A stretch of 64,000 nt of DNA from contig NZ_JAQBOF010000013.1 in assembly GCF_028288185.1 (NCBI RefSeq), positions 1 through 64,000 of the forward strand, written 5' to 3'. The stretch is from Mucilaginibacter sp. (GTDB lineage Bacteria; Bacteroidota; Bacteroidia; Sphingobacteriales; Sphingobacteriaceae). Shown piece after piece: positions 1 through 8,247 of the stretch; within the stretch, counting starts at the first letter, position 1; each line of letters starts with the position of its first letter. The position numbers and the translations under genes are program-made. The notes beneath the pieces were generated by a model, which saw only the letters and a list, made by a program, of their open reading frames with translations, searched no databases and had not been told where the DNA came from.

Positions 1-61
1 AGCAAACGGGGCAGATGTTGCTCTTCATTATAAGTTAAAATAATAAATGAGTAAGGTGTGC

Positions 62-223
62 TCAAACCAACCGGGCTTTAATGATCATTGATTTCCAAAA
101 ATAAGGCATTCTGCCGCAACCTTTAAACTCAATCTGGGTAAAACCGGCATTCAATAAAGCATTACTTAAAGTTTTTCTCGACCACATTTTAATATGGCCG
201 CCATGCCACATGGGGTTTAAATG
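62..223 (-). pseudogene. C-terminal fragment of a SAM-dependent methyltransferase
   Basis: About 53 codons are left, ending at the TGA at 62-64. The peptide contains NPMWHGGHIKMWSRKTL followed by a short basic end. I recognise this as the last part of class I SAM methyltransferases that sit in polysaccharide clusters, where a GGHIKFWS-like stretch precedes the final helix. The SAM-binding N-terminal half, roughly 200 residues, is absent. Upstream on its own strand the frame runs straight into a glycosyltransferase gene pointing the other way, so the gene is cut at about position 216-225. It is almost certainly non-functional as it stands. The family name comes from memory of the motif; the truncation is seen directly. 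Confidence 0.6.
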
Positions 224-755
224 TATGAATAAAGGTATCAAACTTGCCACCGGGGATATAGTAGGAATGCTAAACGCTGATGATTTTTTTGCTTATAATG
301 ATATAATAAGTTGCGTAGCAGCAGCTTTTGTAAATCCAAATGTTGATGTAGTTTACGGTAATCTGGATTATATAAATTCAAACGAAACTATAGTACGTAA
401 ATGGAAGGCAGGAACCTATATACATGGCATTTTTAATTGGGGCTGGATGCCGCCGCACCCTACTTTTTACTGTAAAAAGTTATTATTTAAAAACTTGGGT
501 TTATATGATTTGCAATACGGAACTGCTGCAGATTATGAATTGATGTTAAGATTTATACATTTAAATAAGGTGAATGTAAATTACTTAAACAAAACAATGG
601 TTAAAATGACTGTGGGCGGTATTAGTAATGAAAACTATGCCAATCGCCTTAAAGCATGGACCTTTGATTTTAAAGCAATGAAGAAAAATGGAGTGATTTT
701 TCCACTATTTTGTGTAATATTTAAACCTTTAAGAAAAATATTGCAATATACTTAA
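210..755 (+). pseudogene. Glycosyltransferase family 2, 5'-truncated
   Basis: The frame reads MNKGIKLATGDIVGMLNADD, then a PHPTFY stretch and an AADYELMLRF stretch. In GT2 enzymes that build surface polysaccharides these follow the nucleotide-sugar binding region; the NADD run holds the metal-binding acidic residues. The first 70-80 residues of the family, with the N-terminal VTYN strand and the DGGSTDGT loop, are missing. The frame instead begins inside sequence belonging to the opposing methyltransferase. The ATG at 210 is therefore probably an accident; authentic homology starts near codon 225. The last ten codons (FKPLRKILQY) are the first unit of a 31-bp tandem repeat that continues past the stop. 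Inferred role if intact: sugar transfer to a lipid-linked glycan. Confidence 0.6.
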
Positions 756-851
756 ACCTTTAAGAAAAATATTGCAATATATTTAAACCGTTAAGAAAAA
801 TATTCAGTATATTTATAACCATTAAGAAAAATATTCAATATATTTAAACCG
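719..851. repeat. 31-bp tandem repeat, about 4.3 copies
   Basis: Units of 30-31 bp start near 719, 750, 781 and 811, with a partial fifth at 842. Each has the form atttaaacc, then ttaagaaaaatatt, then a short AT tail. The first unit lies inside the end of the glycosyltransferase frame and the later ones lie beyond its stop. The simplest reading is that the gene's own 3' end was copied outward. Confidence 0.85.
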
Positions 852-914
852 GCTGTGCAATTGTCATGATTAAACTAAACAAGAATTATCTCATGTTAAT
901 AAATTTGGTTGTTG

Positions 915-2039
915 ATGTATACATATATACAAATGCTTAATTATATGCCAGATTTTTTGAATAATTATCAGGTTATATATTATTTATGCATAATGGGCGG
1001 TGCCGCATTGCTCTCAACTATAGCTATTCCTTCCATTTTACATGTTGCCCATACACTGCACTTATATGATGATATTGGCCATTTCAGAAAACAGCATAAT
1101 CACGGAATACCCCGTTTAGGCGGGATCGCAATTTTTATAAGTTTTAGTGTTACTGTCCTGATGCTTAGTATGGTTGATAAATCATTTCCAATTGGTTATT
1201 TACTTACAGCAAGTATAATTTTATTTATAATGGGCCTAAAGGATGACCTTTCGGGCGTAAACCCCAGGACAAAATTTTTAGTTCAATTTTTAGTTGCCTT
1301 AATACTGGTAGTGTTTGGTGACATTCGTTTATCCAGCATGTATGGTGTATTTGGTATATATGACATTCCTTTTGTAATAAGCCTTATATTATCAGTTCTA
1401 GTTATAATAATGATTATTAATGCGTTTAATCTTATTGATGGTATTGATGGGTTAGCCGGCATTACAGGCATTATAGCAAATTGTGTATTTGCTATATTAT
1501 TTATATATATGCATCGATATGACTTAGCTGTAGTTTCATTGATTTTAGTTGGTGCCATTATTGGTTTTTTAAGATACAATTTAACCCCCGCCAAAATATT
1601 TATGGGCGATACAGGGTCTTTATTTATTGGGTTAATATCAATAATAATGGCTATTAAATTTATTGAGTTAAACAAGTTTACTACCAAAGGATTACCGAAA
1701 ATTTATTCTGCACCTGCTTTAACAGTAGCCATACTGATAGTGCCGGTTTTTGATACCACAAGGATATTCTTTATCAGGGCAATGAGTGGCACATCACCAT
1801 TCAGGGCAGATCGTAACCATATCCATCACCGTATTTTAAGGTTAGGCTACACTCATTTACAAACCACATTGGTACTAGCCGCGTTTAACATAGTACTAAC
1901 CTTGCTGGCGCTTGCATTTGGCAGCATTGGCAATTTTACATTAATAATAATAATCTTTTTAGTGTCTATTTTATTTAACTGGGCAATTACCTTTTTTATA
2001 CGTTCAAAAGATCGCGAAAGGGTTGCTTTAGGCAACTAG
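915..2039 (+). CDS. WecA/TagO-type undecaprenyl-phosphate sugar-1-phosphate transferase
   Basis: A polytopic membrane enzyme of the MraY/WecA family, about 374 residues. It should transfer a HexNAc-1-phosphate from a UDP-sugar to undecaprenyl phosphate at the inner membrane, the first step of O-antigen or capsule assembly. Visible motifs in order: HGIPRLGG near the N-terminus, GLKDDLSGVNPRTK with the paired aspartates, NAFNLIDGIDGLAG, RYNLTPAKIFMGDTGS, and the late cytoplasmic RADRNHIHHRI histidine motif that separates WecA from MraY. About ten hydrophobic segments are present. ATG 915 is preferred over the upstream TTG at 909. It lies beside remnants of glycan genes, which fits. The natural sugar cannot be told from the sequence. 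Confidence 0.88.
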   Translation: MYTYIQMLNYMPDFLNNYQVIYYLCIMGGAALLSTIAIPSILHVAHTLHLYDDIGHFRKQHNHGIPRLGGIAIFISFSVTVLMLSMVDKSFPIGYLLTASIILFIMGLKDDLSGVNPRTKFLVQFLVALILVVFGDIRLSSMYGVFGIYDIPFVISLILSVLVIIMIINAFNLIDGIDGLAGITGIIANCVFAILFIYMHRYDLAVVSLILVGAIIGFLRYNLTPAKIFMGDTGSLFIGLISIIMAIKFIELNKFTTKGLPKIYSAPALTVAILIVPVFDTTRIFFIRAMSGTSPFRADRNHIHHRILRLGYTHLQTTLVLAAFNIVLTLLALAFGSIGNFTLIIIIFLVSILFNWAITFFIRSKDRERVALGN

Positions 2040-2119
2040 TTTGTGTAATTTAAACACACCCTCAATTTCATTTTAATGTCTGTTTATAGCTAAAATTTAG
2101 GCATAAGGCCTAAATTGGT

Positions 2120-2127
2120 TAACTTTG
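2120..2127 (+). promoter_or_regulatory. Promoter -7 element TAACTTTG before gap
   Basis: TAACTTTG matches the Bacteroidota TAnnTTTG consensus read by their primary sigma factor. It ends 21 nt before the ATG at 2149. No clear -33 TTTG is visible. Confidence 0.6.
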
Positions 2128-2148
2128 CATCCTACTTATGTTAATATA

Positions 2149-3147
2149 ATGAGGATAGCGATAAACGGATTTGGCAGAATTGGCCGCATATTTTTACGCA
2201 GCATTTTAGTTAAACCCGGTATTGAGGTAATAGCCATAAATGATTTAACTGATACGCGCACTCTTGCACATTTGTTTAAATACGATTCCGTTCATCACGG
2301 CTTTGCCGGTATTGTTACTTTTGATGATGAACACCTGTATATCAACAACCAAAAAATAAAAATAATAGCCCAGCGCGACCCTGAGCAATTACCGTGGAAA
2401 GAATTAGATATTGATTTGGTAATTGAATCAACCGGTAAATTCATCTCAAGGCAAGGTGCCGAAAAGCATTTAACAGCAGGAGCGAAGCAAGTTATTATAT
2501 CGGCTCCATCTACAGATAAAAGTGTCCCTACAGTAGTTTTAGGCGTTAATGATGGTGCGGTTGATCTGAGTTCGAACGTACTATCTAATGCATCATGCAC
2601 TACCAATAACGTAGCTGCCATGGTGAAAATACTGGATGAGAACTGGGGTATAATTGATGGCTATATAACCACCGTACACTCCATGACAGGCGACCAAAGC
2701 CTGCATGATACACCACATAAAGATCTGCGCAGAGCCAGGGCCGCATCGGCTTCAATAATTCCTACAACTACAGGCGCCGCCAAGGCAATAACCTCTATAT
2801 TTCCGCAGTTAGAAGGCAAATTGGGTGGAGCGGGTATACGTGTACCTGTATTAAATGGTTCATTAACTGATTTTACCTGCACCTTAAAATTGCAACCAAC
2901 CGTACAAGACATAAACCTGGCCTTTAAGCAAGCGGCACAAGGCGATATGAAGAACGTACTGGAATATACCGAAGATCCTATAGTATCGCAAGATATAGTG
3001 GGTAATACCCATAGCTGCATTTTTGACGCGCAATTAACATCAATAGTTGGCGGCCTGGTTAAAGTGGTAGGCTGGTATGATAATGAAATGGGCTACTCGA
3101 GCCGCCTTGCAGACCTTATTGAAAAAATAAACCTGTTACATGATTAA
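2149..3147 (+). CDS. gap: Glyceraldehyde-3-phosphate dehydrogenase
   Basis: This cytosolic glycolytic enzyme oxidises glyceraldehyde 3-phosphate with NAD and phosphate to 1,3-bisphosphoglycerate. The 332-residue protein begins MRIAINGFGRIGR, the canonical Rossmann loop, so ATG 2149 is the start rather than the upstream in-frame TTG at 2125. The catalytic cysteine lies in SNASCTTN, with the partner histidine in YITTVHSMTGDQ. WYDNEMGYSSR closes the catalytic domain. A GNAT gene overlaps its stop by 8 nt and pgk follows, so two consecutive glycolytic steps are encoded together. Length and motifs are normal. Confidence 0.97.
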   Translation: MRIAINGFGRIGRIFLRSILVKPGIEVIAINDLTDTRTLAHLFKYDSVHHGFAGIVTFDDEHLYINNQKIKIIAQRDPEQLPWKELDIDLVIESTGKFISRQGAEKHLTAGAKQVIISAPSTDKSVPTVVLGVNDGAVDLSSNVLSNASCTTNNVAAMVKILDENWGIIDGYITTVHSMTGDQSLHDTPHKDLRRARAASASIIPTTTGAAKAITSIFPQLEGKLGGAGIRVPVLNGSLTDFTCTLKLQPTVQDINLAFKQAAQGDMKNVLEYTEDPIVSQDIVGNTHSCIFDAQLTSIVGGLVKVVGWYDNEMGYSSRLADLIEKINLLHD

Positions 3148-3574
3148 ATTTATATCCGTAGAAGATGTGTTACCTTTACGCAATACTGTATTGCGCGAAG
3201 GAAAGCTAACGCCCAACGAAATGCGTTATACCAATGATAATGCCGAAGGCAGTTTCCATTTAGGTTACTATATAAAAGGTGAACTGGTTAGCGTAGTTTC
3301 TTTTCATTTGATAAGCTACAAGCAATTTCAGGGTAATGGTTACCAGATGCGCGGTGTAGGCACCATAGAAAAATATCGTGGCGAGGGCATAGGTACCCGC
3401 CTGCTTAATTTTGCCATAGTTTACCTGCGCGGACAAAAAGCAAACTATATATGGTGCAACGGCCGCCGAAAAGCGTTGAGGTTTTATCAGAATGCAGGTT
3501 TCGAGATCGTATCGCCCGAGTTTGACCTGCCACCGGCAGGCCCGCACAATGCATTGTACTTGAAGATCCAGTAA
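3140..3574 (+). CDS. GNAT-family N-acetyltransferase
   Basis: A 144-residue GNAT protein. GVGTIEKYRGEGIGTRLLNFA is the acetyl-CoA pyrophosphate-binding motif A (here near residues 72-92, RGEGIG being the Q/RxxGxG/A loop). WCNGRRKALRFYQNAGFE is motif B, with the usual late Tyr-Gln and GF. The ATG overlaps the last 8 nt of gap, so the two are translationally linked. The acceptor substrate is unknown; coupling to glycolytic genes does not reveal it. Confidence 0.85.
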   Translation: MIKFISVEDVLPLRNTVLREGKLTPNEMRYTNDNAEGSFHLGYYIKGELVSVVSFHLISYKQFQGNGYQMRGVGTIEKYRGEGIGTRLLNFAIVYLRGQKANYIWCNGRRKALRFYQNAGFEIVSPEFDLPPAGPHNALYLKIQ

Positions 3575-3715
3575 TATCATTATACTTGGCAGGCGTGGCG
3601 ATGTTAACTTTATGTTACCATTTGCCCTTAAAAAAACACCTTTTTCATTTTTGCGTTCGGAATTTAGAATTAAATGCTGAATTTGGCGCTCTTTAAAACT
3701 GACTACACTACAAGT

Positions 3716-4906
3716 ATGAAAACTATAGATCAAATTAAATTTACCGGTAAAAAAGCGCTTATCCGCGTGGATTTTAATGTGCCATTGGATGAGAATAATA
3801 ATATTACTGACGATAACCGCCTAACCGCGGCTATACCAACCATCAAAAAAATATTAAATGATGGCGGCGCGGTAATACTAATGTCGCACCTGGGCAGGCC
3901 AAAAAACGGGCCTAACGAAAAAGATTCATTAAAGCATGTAATACCACATTTGTCTGATCTGTTGGGTCAGCAGGTACAATTTGCTGATGATTGCATTGGC
4001 GAACAAGCGGTTGCAAAAGCAAAAGCGCTTTCAGGCGGCGAAGTCTTATTATTAGAAAACCTGCGTTTTTATAAAGAAGAAGAAAAAGGTGATGTAGAAT
4101 TCGCTAAAAAACTAGCCGCGCTAGGCGATGTTTATGTAAACGATGCTTTTGGTACTGCACACCGTGCCCATGCCTCAACATCTATCATAGCGCAGTTTTT
4201 CCCAGAGGCCAAGTACTTTGGTTATGTAATGGGAGCAGAGCTGGCTAATGCCGAAAAAATATTAAATCATGCCGAAAAACCATTCACCGCTATTATGGGT
4301 GGTTCTAAGGTATCTGATAAAATTGAGCTGATAGAGAAACTATTGGATAAGGTGGATAACCTGATTATTGGTGGTGGTATGGCTTATACATTTGCTAAAG
4401 CACAGGGCGGTAATATAGGTACATCATTGGTCGAGCTGGATAAACAAGAACTTGCTCTTAGCCTGATAAAAAAAGCAAAAGATAAAGGTGTTAACCTTTT
4501 ATTACCGGTAGATAATATTACTGCTGATGATTTCTCTAACAATGCCAACACCGGCGTTGCCAAAACCGGCCAGATCCCTGACGGCTGGATGGGCTTGGAT
4601 ATCGGCCCCGAAACCGTTGCGTTATTTAGCAAGGTAGTTGCCGAATCAAAAACCATATTATGGAACGGCCCGATGGGTGTTTTCGAAATGGAGAAATTCC
4701 TGATAGGAACCAAAGCCATTGCCGAATCAGTTGTTAAAGCAACCCAAAATGGTGCTTTTTCGCTAATTGGCGGCGGCGACTCGGCAGCAGCAGTATCTAA
4801 GTTCAACATGACCAAGGATGTTAGCTACGTATCAACAGGTGGCGGCGCGTTGCTGGAGTATATGGAAGGTAAAGTATTGCCTGGCGTTGCGGCTATAAAT
4901 GATTAG
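3716..4906 (+). CDS. pgk: Phosphoglycerate kinase
   Basis: Transfers the acyl phosphate of 1,3-bisphosphoglycerate to ADP in lower glycolysis. The protein is 396 residues, the usual bacterial length. It starts [24 protein letters not shown], so ATG 3716 is chosen over an upstream in-frame ATG at 3674. Substrate-binding arginines and the hinge are seen in [21 protein letters not shown] and [11 protein letters not shown]. The nucleotide-binding C-terminal lobe has [23 protein letters not shown] and GGGDSAAA. It lies 141 bp after the GNAT gene; that gap holds nothing I recognise. A strong hairpin at 4997-5021 probably ends the transcript. Confidence 0.97.
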   Translation: MKTIDQIKFTGKKALIRVDFNVPLDENNNITDDNRLTAAIPTIKKILNDGGAVILMSHLGRPKNGPNEKDSLKHVIPHLSDLLGQQVQFADDCIGEQAVAKAKALSGGEVLLLENLRFYKEEEKGDVEFAKKLAALGDVYVNDAFGTAHRAHASTSIIAQFFPEAKYFGYVMGAELANAEKILNHAEKPFTAIMGGSKVSDKIELIEKLLDKVDNLIIGGGMAYTFAKAQGGNIGTSLVELDKQELALSLIKKAKDKGVNLLLPVDNITADDFSNNANTGVAKTGQIPDGWMGLDIGPETVALFSKVVAESKTILWNGPMGVFEMEKFLIGTKAIAESVVKATQNGAFSLIGGGDSAAAVSKFNMTKDVSYVSTGGGALLEYMEGKVLPGVAAIND

Positions 4907-4921
4907 ATAAACCCTATTGTT

Positions 4922-4987
4922 ATTGCGAGCGTAGCGTGGCAATCGCGAACTTTACAGCGTGCGATTGCTTCGTTCCTCACAATGACA
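4922..4987. repeat. Facing pair of REP-like elements
   Basis: Two diverged copies in inverted orientation. The left is attgcgagcgtagcg... at 4922-4947; the right is gattgcttcgttcctcacaa... at 4961-4987. They resemble the terminal repeats of the 460-bp GIY-YIG elements at 13635 and 14177, but no gene lies between them here. Confidence 0.7.
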
Positions 4988-4996
4988 ATTCGATAT

Positions 4997-5021
4997 AAAG
5001 GCCCCGCATGTCGGGGCCTTT
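4997..5021. terminator. Rho-independent terminator after pgk
   Basis: AAAGGCCCCG and CGGGGCCTTT form a perfect 10-bp stem with the 5-nt loop CATGT. It is placed 90 nt past the pgk stop. Confidence 0.85.
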
Positions 5022-5023
5022 AT

Positions 5024-5111
5024 TGCAGTATCCGAAAAAAAAACGCCCGCTACCCAACGTTTTTAAAAATTGATACGATGATGTAATAAAGATAATTAAA
5101 TCAATTACACC
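5024..5111. repeat. Duplicated 5' leader, copy 1 (partner 6171-6259)
   Basis: This 88-bp leader before the first lipoprotein gene is nearly the same as the 89 bp before the second, from tgcagtatccgaaaaaa to gataattaaatcaattacacc and the ATG. The similarity extends back into the preceding GC-rich terminator. It is higher than between most of the two coding regions. Confidence 0.85.
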
Positions 5112-5930
5112 ATGAAAAAATTAACGTTTACCGTAATGGCCGCATTAGTGGTATTTTTTGTTATGCAGAGTTGCAACAAAGAACAACTGGCAAGTGTAGG
5201 GCCACAAATTAAAGCAACTAAAATCCAAATTGGTATTGGTAAAGTTGATACCCTGCTTTTAACCAACGCCAGTAACGCCGAATCGGTCAACTGGACCGTT
5301 AGTCCTGACGGGAAAGATTCTCTTAGTTATAAAGGAAATGCAGCTACAATAACCTTCAGCGCCGCGGGCACTTATATTGTTACTGCTCAACAAGCAGGTG
5401 GTTTACCGGCCAGTATCACCATTACAGTATCGCCCGGTGCGCCTGTTGTTAAACCAGACACCGTTACTACCAAAAGCGATATAACTACCAGTACTTCGGA
5501 TACGCTTCAACTTGTACCCATAACAAACGATGTTACTATAGCTTTAAGTTATTATCGTAATCCGGCCGGCGATAGCGTTAGGATAAACTTAATGCCTTAC
5601 GTTTACCTGGATAATTATTATTGCAGAAACGCTTTGATACAATTCAAATCAGCTATCACCGCTGATAATAATTTCAATCTTGACTTGATCAATATTAGAG
5701 AATCAAAAGGCTGCGCGATTGCCACATCACCCACAACACCATCCGGGGGAAATACAGCAGCTTATGATGTGTTCATAAATAAACTTATTGGTTTTGGTAC
5801 TTATCCGCTTAAAATAACAGTGGGTAGTCTTACTTATACCGGTAATATTGTTGTATCTGCATCAAACATAACCTTTAACTGGCCGTACACATCAGGTGTA
5901 ATTATTCCTCAAAAAGTACTACCCAAATAA
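5112..5930 (+). CDS. Secreted lipoprotein with PKD/Ig-like domain, paralogue 1
   Basis: A 272-residue exported protein of unknown function. A lipoprotein signal peptide ends in VMQSC, with Cys20 as the lipidation site. Residues of about 35-108 resemble a PKD/Ig-like beta-sandwich (VNWTVSPDGKDSLSYKG, then ATITFSAAGTYIVTAQ). A Thr/Ser-rich linker leads to a C-terminal domain of about 140 residues holding YCRNALIQFK and LDLINIRESKGCA, two cysteines that could pair. It ends FNWPYTSGVI. The paralogue at 6260 keeps the same order of parts. The pair and their leaders form a tandem duplication. A cell-surface or binding role is inference only. Confidence 0.75.
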   Translation: MKKLTFTVMAALVVFFVMQSCNKEQLASVGPQIKATKIQIGIGKVDTLLLTNASNAESVNWTVSPDGKDSLSYKGNAATITFSAAGTYIVTAQQAGGLPASITITVSPGAPVVKPDTVTTKSDITTSTSDTLQLVPITNDVTIALSYYRNPAGDSVRINLMPYVYLDNYYCRNALIQFKSAITADNNFNLDLINIRESKGCAIATSPTTPSGGNTAAYDVFINKLIGFGTYPLKITVGSLTYTGNIVVSASNITFNWPYTSGVIIPQKVLPK

Positions 5931-5975
5931 TCTTTAAATACGGGTGTTTCCATGCCCGCAATGTTAAGTTTTTTG

Positions 5976-6005
5976 AATTAGGCTCCGGGTTATCGGGGCC
6001 TAATT
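5976..6005. terminator. Terminator-like hairpin after lipoprotein 1
   Basis: AATTAGGC and GCCTAATT arms extend into CCG/CGG around a GGTTAT loop, followed by tgttttt. It lies 46 nt past the stop. Confidence 0.7.
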
Positions 6006-6029
6006 TGTTTTTGGGCGTTCTTTTCCGCT

Positions 6030-6150
6030 GTTCGAAGTCCATGATTTCGGACGACCTATGCAAATAGTCTTTAGACTATTGTACGCAAAACAGACATCGC
6101 AGTTGTAGTCGTAGACTACAGGCATAATGGACCGAAGTTGCAAACTTCGG
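6030..6150. repeat. Cluster of four short hairpins (REP-like)
   Basis: In the 329-bp gap between the lipoprotein genes there are four back-to-back small hairpins. At 6030-6052 the arms pair with two G-T wobbles around CAT. At 6063-6080 AATAGTCT/AGACTATT has a 2-nt loop. At 6104-6120 is TGTAGTCGTAGACTACA. At 6132-6150 is CCGAAGTTGCAAACTTCGG. Loops are 2-3 nt. The third belongs to the CGTAG-core family also seen at 21813-22027. Confidence 0.8.
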
Positions 6151-6170
6151 ACAGCAGGGGCCTTTTTTTG

Positions 6171-6259
6171 TGCAGTATCCGAAAAAAATACGCCAGCTAC
6201 CCAACGTTTGTAAAAGTTGTTACGATGATGGTATAAAAGATAATTAAATCAATTACACC
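6171..6259. repeat. Duplicated 5' leader, copy 2 (partner 5024-5111)
   Basis: This is the second copy of the leader described at 5024. It differs at scattered positions and by one extra base, and ends at the ATG at 6260. Confidence 0.85.
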
Positions 6260-7054
6260 ATGAAAAATTTAACACTTATTGCATTTGCCGCTTTAATGGC
6301 ATTTTTTGTTTTACAAGGTTGCCAAAAGGCAGGCCTTGCCGATATTGGGGACGGAAAAATCAAAGCAACCAAAACCGAAATTGAGCAATACGACCTTGAT
6401 ACCTTGCTCTTTACCGGCGCAGCCGCTACAGACTCTGTTAAATGGACTGTAACTCCTGCAAATTCAAGTTCCATCCAAATTAAAGGGAATGCGGCGATTA
6501 TTTATTTTTTTAAAACAGGAGTGTATTCAGTAAGCGCCCAGAAAATAAGTGGTGGTGTAACGCAGAGCATAACAATTACAGCAGTAACGCGCAAACCACC
6601 TGTTTTTATACCGGATGCCGGTACTACTAACACCACTGTTGTAACTACGGTTTCAGACACCACCCAATTTGAACCTATAACCGGCGATGTACAAGTTGGA
6701 GCAGGCCTTTGGCGCGAACCAAACAGCGGCAAGGTTGTAGTAAATTTTAGCCCGCGTACGGTTAACACCTATTGTTCAAAAGGCATTATGCAATACACCG
6801 CAGTTGTTGACGCTTCACAAAACTTTAGCCTTGATCTGGTAAACATACGTGAGCCGAAAGGATGCGCTGGTGCCACAGCTCCTAACTCAACATCAGGAGG
6901 CAGTCAGGTGTTTAAAAATAAATTGCTTGACAACGGCACTCACCAAATTAAAATAACGTTGAATGGCGTAACCTATACCGGCACTATAGTTATAACTGAT
7001 ACAACCATGAGCATCAATTGGCCTTATACCTCAGGTGTAATTGTAGTTAGCTAA
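6260..7054 (+). CDS. Secreted lipoprotein with PKD/Ig-like domain, paralogue 2
   Basis: A 264-residue paralogue of the preceding lipoprotein. The signal peptide ends VLQGC, giving a lipidated cysteine. The Ig-like part has VKWTVTPANSSSIQIKGNAAIIYFF. The C-terminal domain keeps YCSKGIMQYTA, LDLVNIREPKGCAG and the ending INWPYTSGVI. Signal, linker and C-terminal segments align readily with paralogue 1, while the middle is more diverged, so the duplication is not recent in the coding part. The near-identical leader suggests shared regulation or local gene conversion. Function is unknown. Confidence 0.75.
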   Translation: MKNLTLIAFAALMAFFVLQGCQKAGLADIGDGKIKATKTEIEQYDLDTLLFTGAAATDSVKWTVTPANSSSIQIKGNAAIIYFFKTGVYSVSAQKISGGVTQSITITAVTRKPPVFIPDAGTTNTTVVTTVSDTTQFEPITGDVQVGAGLWREPNSGKVVVNFSPRTVNTYCSKGIMQYTAVVDASQNFSLDLVNIREPKGCAGATAPNSTSGGSQVFKNKLLDNGTHQIKITLNGVTYTGTIVITDTTMSINWPYTSGVIVVS

Positions 7055-7105
7055 TGATAATTAATAGTTATGTTACACAATGTGGTTGACGGATAAGTGG
7101 ACTAT

Positions 7106-7134
7106 AGGCCCCGGCGACCAGCCGGGGCCTTGTT
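7106..7134. terminator. Terminator after lipoprotein 2
   Basis: AGGCCCCGGC and GCCGGGGCCT form a perfect 10-bp stem with a 5-nt loop, followed by tgtttgg. Confidence 0.8.
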
Positions 7135-7190
7135 TGGTTATTGTTTTCATAAACTGACGTTTAGTAAATGATGACCAGCGTATTTATTGT

Positions 7191-7198
7191 TAATTTTG
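7191..7198 (+). promoter_or_regulatory. Promoter -7 element TAATTTTG before map
   Basis: This is a full match to TAnnTTTG, ending 20 nt before the map ATG at 7219. Confidence 0.55.
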
Positions 7199-7218
7199 CC
7201 CCGGATTAACATTCAATA

Positions 7219-7983
7219 ATGTCTATAACTACCGAAAACGAACTAACCGGGATGCAGCAGGCGAGTGATGCTGTTGCCATCACGCTTAAAAAGATGCGCG
7301 AGTTTGCCAAACCAGGCATTTCAACAAAAGAGCTTGACGAGTACGGCGGCGAATTGCTGGCACAGATGGGCGCAAAATCTGCACCTAAGTTAACCTATGG
7401 CTTTCCCGGTTATACCTGTATAAGTGTTAATGAGGTAGCTGCGCACGGCATACCATCAGCGGATAAGATCCTGAAAGAGGGCGACCTGGTGAATATTGAT
7501 GTATCGGCAGAATTAAATGGCTATTGGGCCGACAATGGAGGCTCGTTTGTTTTGGGAGAAGATATTCACGGCCATGGTAAACTGGTAGCAGCATCGAAAG
7601 AAATATTGAGGAAGGCGATCAGCAACATTAAAGGTGGTGTCAGAATATCGGAGATAGGCAGGTTGATAGAGACGGAAGCCAAAAAAGCCGGCTACACGGT
7701 AATAAAAAACCTGACCGGGCATGGCGTTGGCCGCAGCTTGCACGAAGAACCCCACGAGATAGCTAACTACTGCGACAGGTATAACACTACGCGTTTCAAA
7801 AAAAATTCGGTGGTAGCTATAGAGACATTTATTTCAACACGGTCAACAATTGCCGATACACAAGCTGATGGCTGGACGCTAACCGGTAATAAAGGCGGTT
7901 TTGTTGCGCAGCACGAGCATACTATTATGGTAACCGGCGGTGAGCCGGTGATATTTACAGCACAAAATGGCATTTGGGATTGA
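7219..7983 (+). CDS. map: Type I methionine aminopeptidase
   Basis: Removes the initiator methionine from new proteins in the cytosol. The 254-residue pita-bread enzyme shows the expected dinuclear metal ligands in order: Asp in VNIDVSAEL, Asp in YWADNGGS, His in TGHGVGRSLHEEP, Glu in VAIETF and Glu in AQHEHTI. A conserved upstream His lies in AAHGIP. The N-terminal zinc-finger extension of some type I enzymes is absent. It is a stand-alone gene with its own promoter motif. Confidence 0.96.
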   Translation: MSITTENELTGMQQASDAVAITLKKMREFAKPGISTKELDEYGGELLAQMGAKSAPKLTYGFPGYTCISVNEVAAHGIPSADKILKEGDLVNIDVSAELNGYWADNGGSFVLGEDIHGHGKLVAASKEILRKAISNIKGGVRISEIGRLIETEAKKAGYTVIKNLTGHGVGRSLHEEPHEIANYCDRYNTTRFKKNSVVAIETFISTRSTIADTQADGWTLTGNKGGFVAQHEHTIMVTGGEPVIFTAQNGIWD

Positions 7984-8010
7984 TTATCCCTAAACGGCAA
8001 GTTTATAACT

Positions 8011-8052
8011 GTCTTGCTTGTCCTGTCTGTCTTGTAACAAGACAAGCAAGAC
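8011..8052. repeat. TGTC/TTGTAAC-type intergenic hairpin
   Basis: GTCTTGCTTGTC at 8011-8022 pairs with GACAAGCAAGAC at 8041-8052. The inner sequence contains CTTGTAACAAG. Related tgtcctgtc...gttacaagac sequence flanks the GIY-YIG elements at 13569-13615, 14106-14156 and 14647-14701. Confidence 0.7.
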
Positions 8053-8100
8053 AATAAGCAGCCTTGCCAAACTATTCGCGATAAAATCCTACATTTATTT

Positions 8101-8247
8101 ATGAATAAAATAACGCCTTATTTTACTATCGCGATAGCAGCGGGTATAATTATAGGCCTTGCAACACATGATTTTTTATTATGGTTTTGTATTGGCACCA
8201 CAGTAGGTTGTGTTTTGTTATCTACTTCAGCTCGTCCAAAACCCTAA
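8101..8247 (+). CDS. Small two-helix membrane protein
   Basis: ATG 8101 opens a 48-residue frame, MNKITPYFTIAIAAGIIIG then LATHDFLLWFCIGTTVGCVLLS, with two hydrophobic stretches and a short polar tail. A TACATTTA motif, one base off the TAnnTTTG consensus, ends 3 nt before the ATG. Its last 26 nt overlap the 3' end of dacB on the other strand. There is no known family; a real small inner-membrane protein is likely but unproven. Confidence 0.5.
   Translation: MNKITPYFTIAIAAGIIIGLATHDFLLWFCIGTTVGCVLLSTSARPKP

Noticed and set aside
1283..1687. Long minus-strand frame opposite the WecA-type gene
   Set aside because: Shadow of a strongly supported gene in an AT-rich region; the peptide has no sensible composition.
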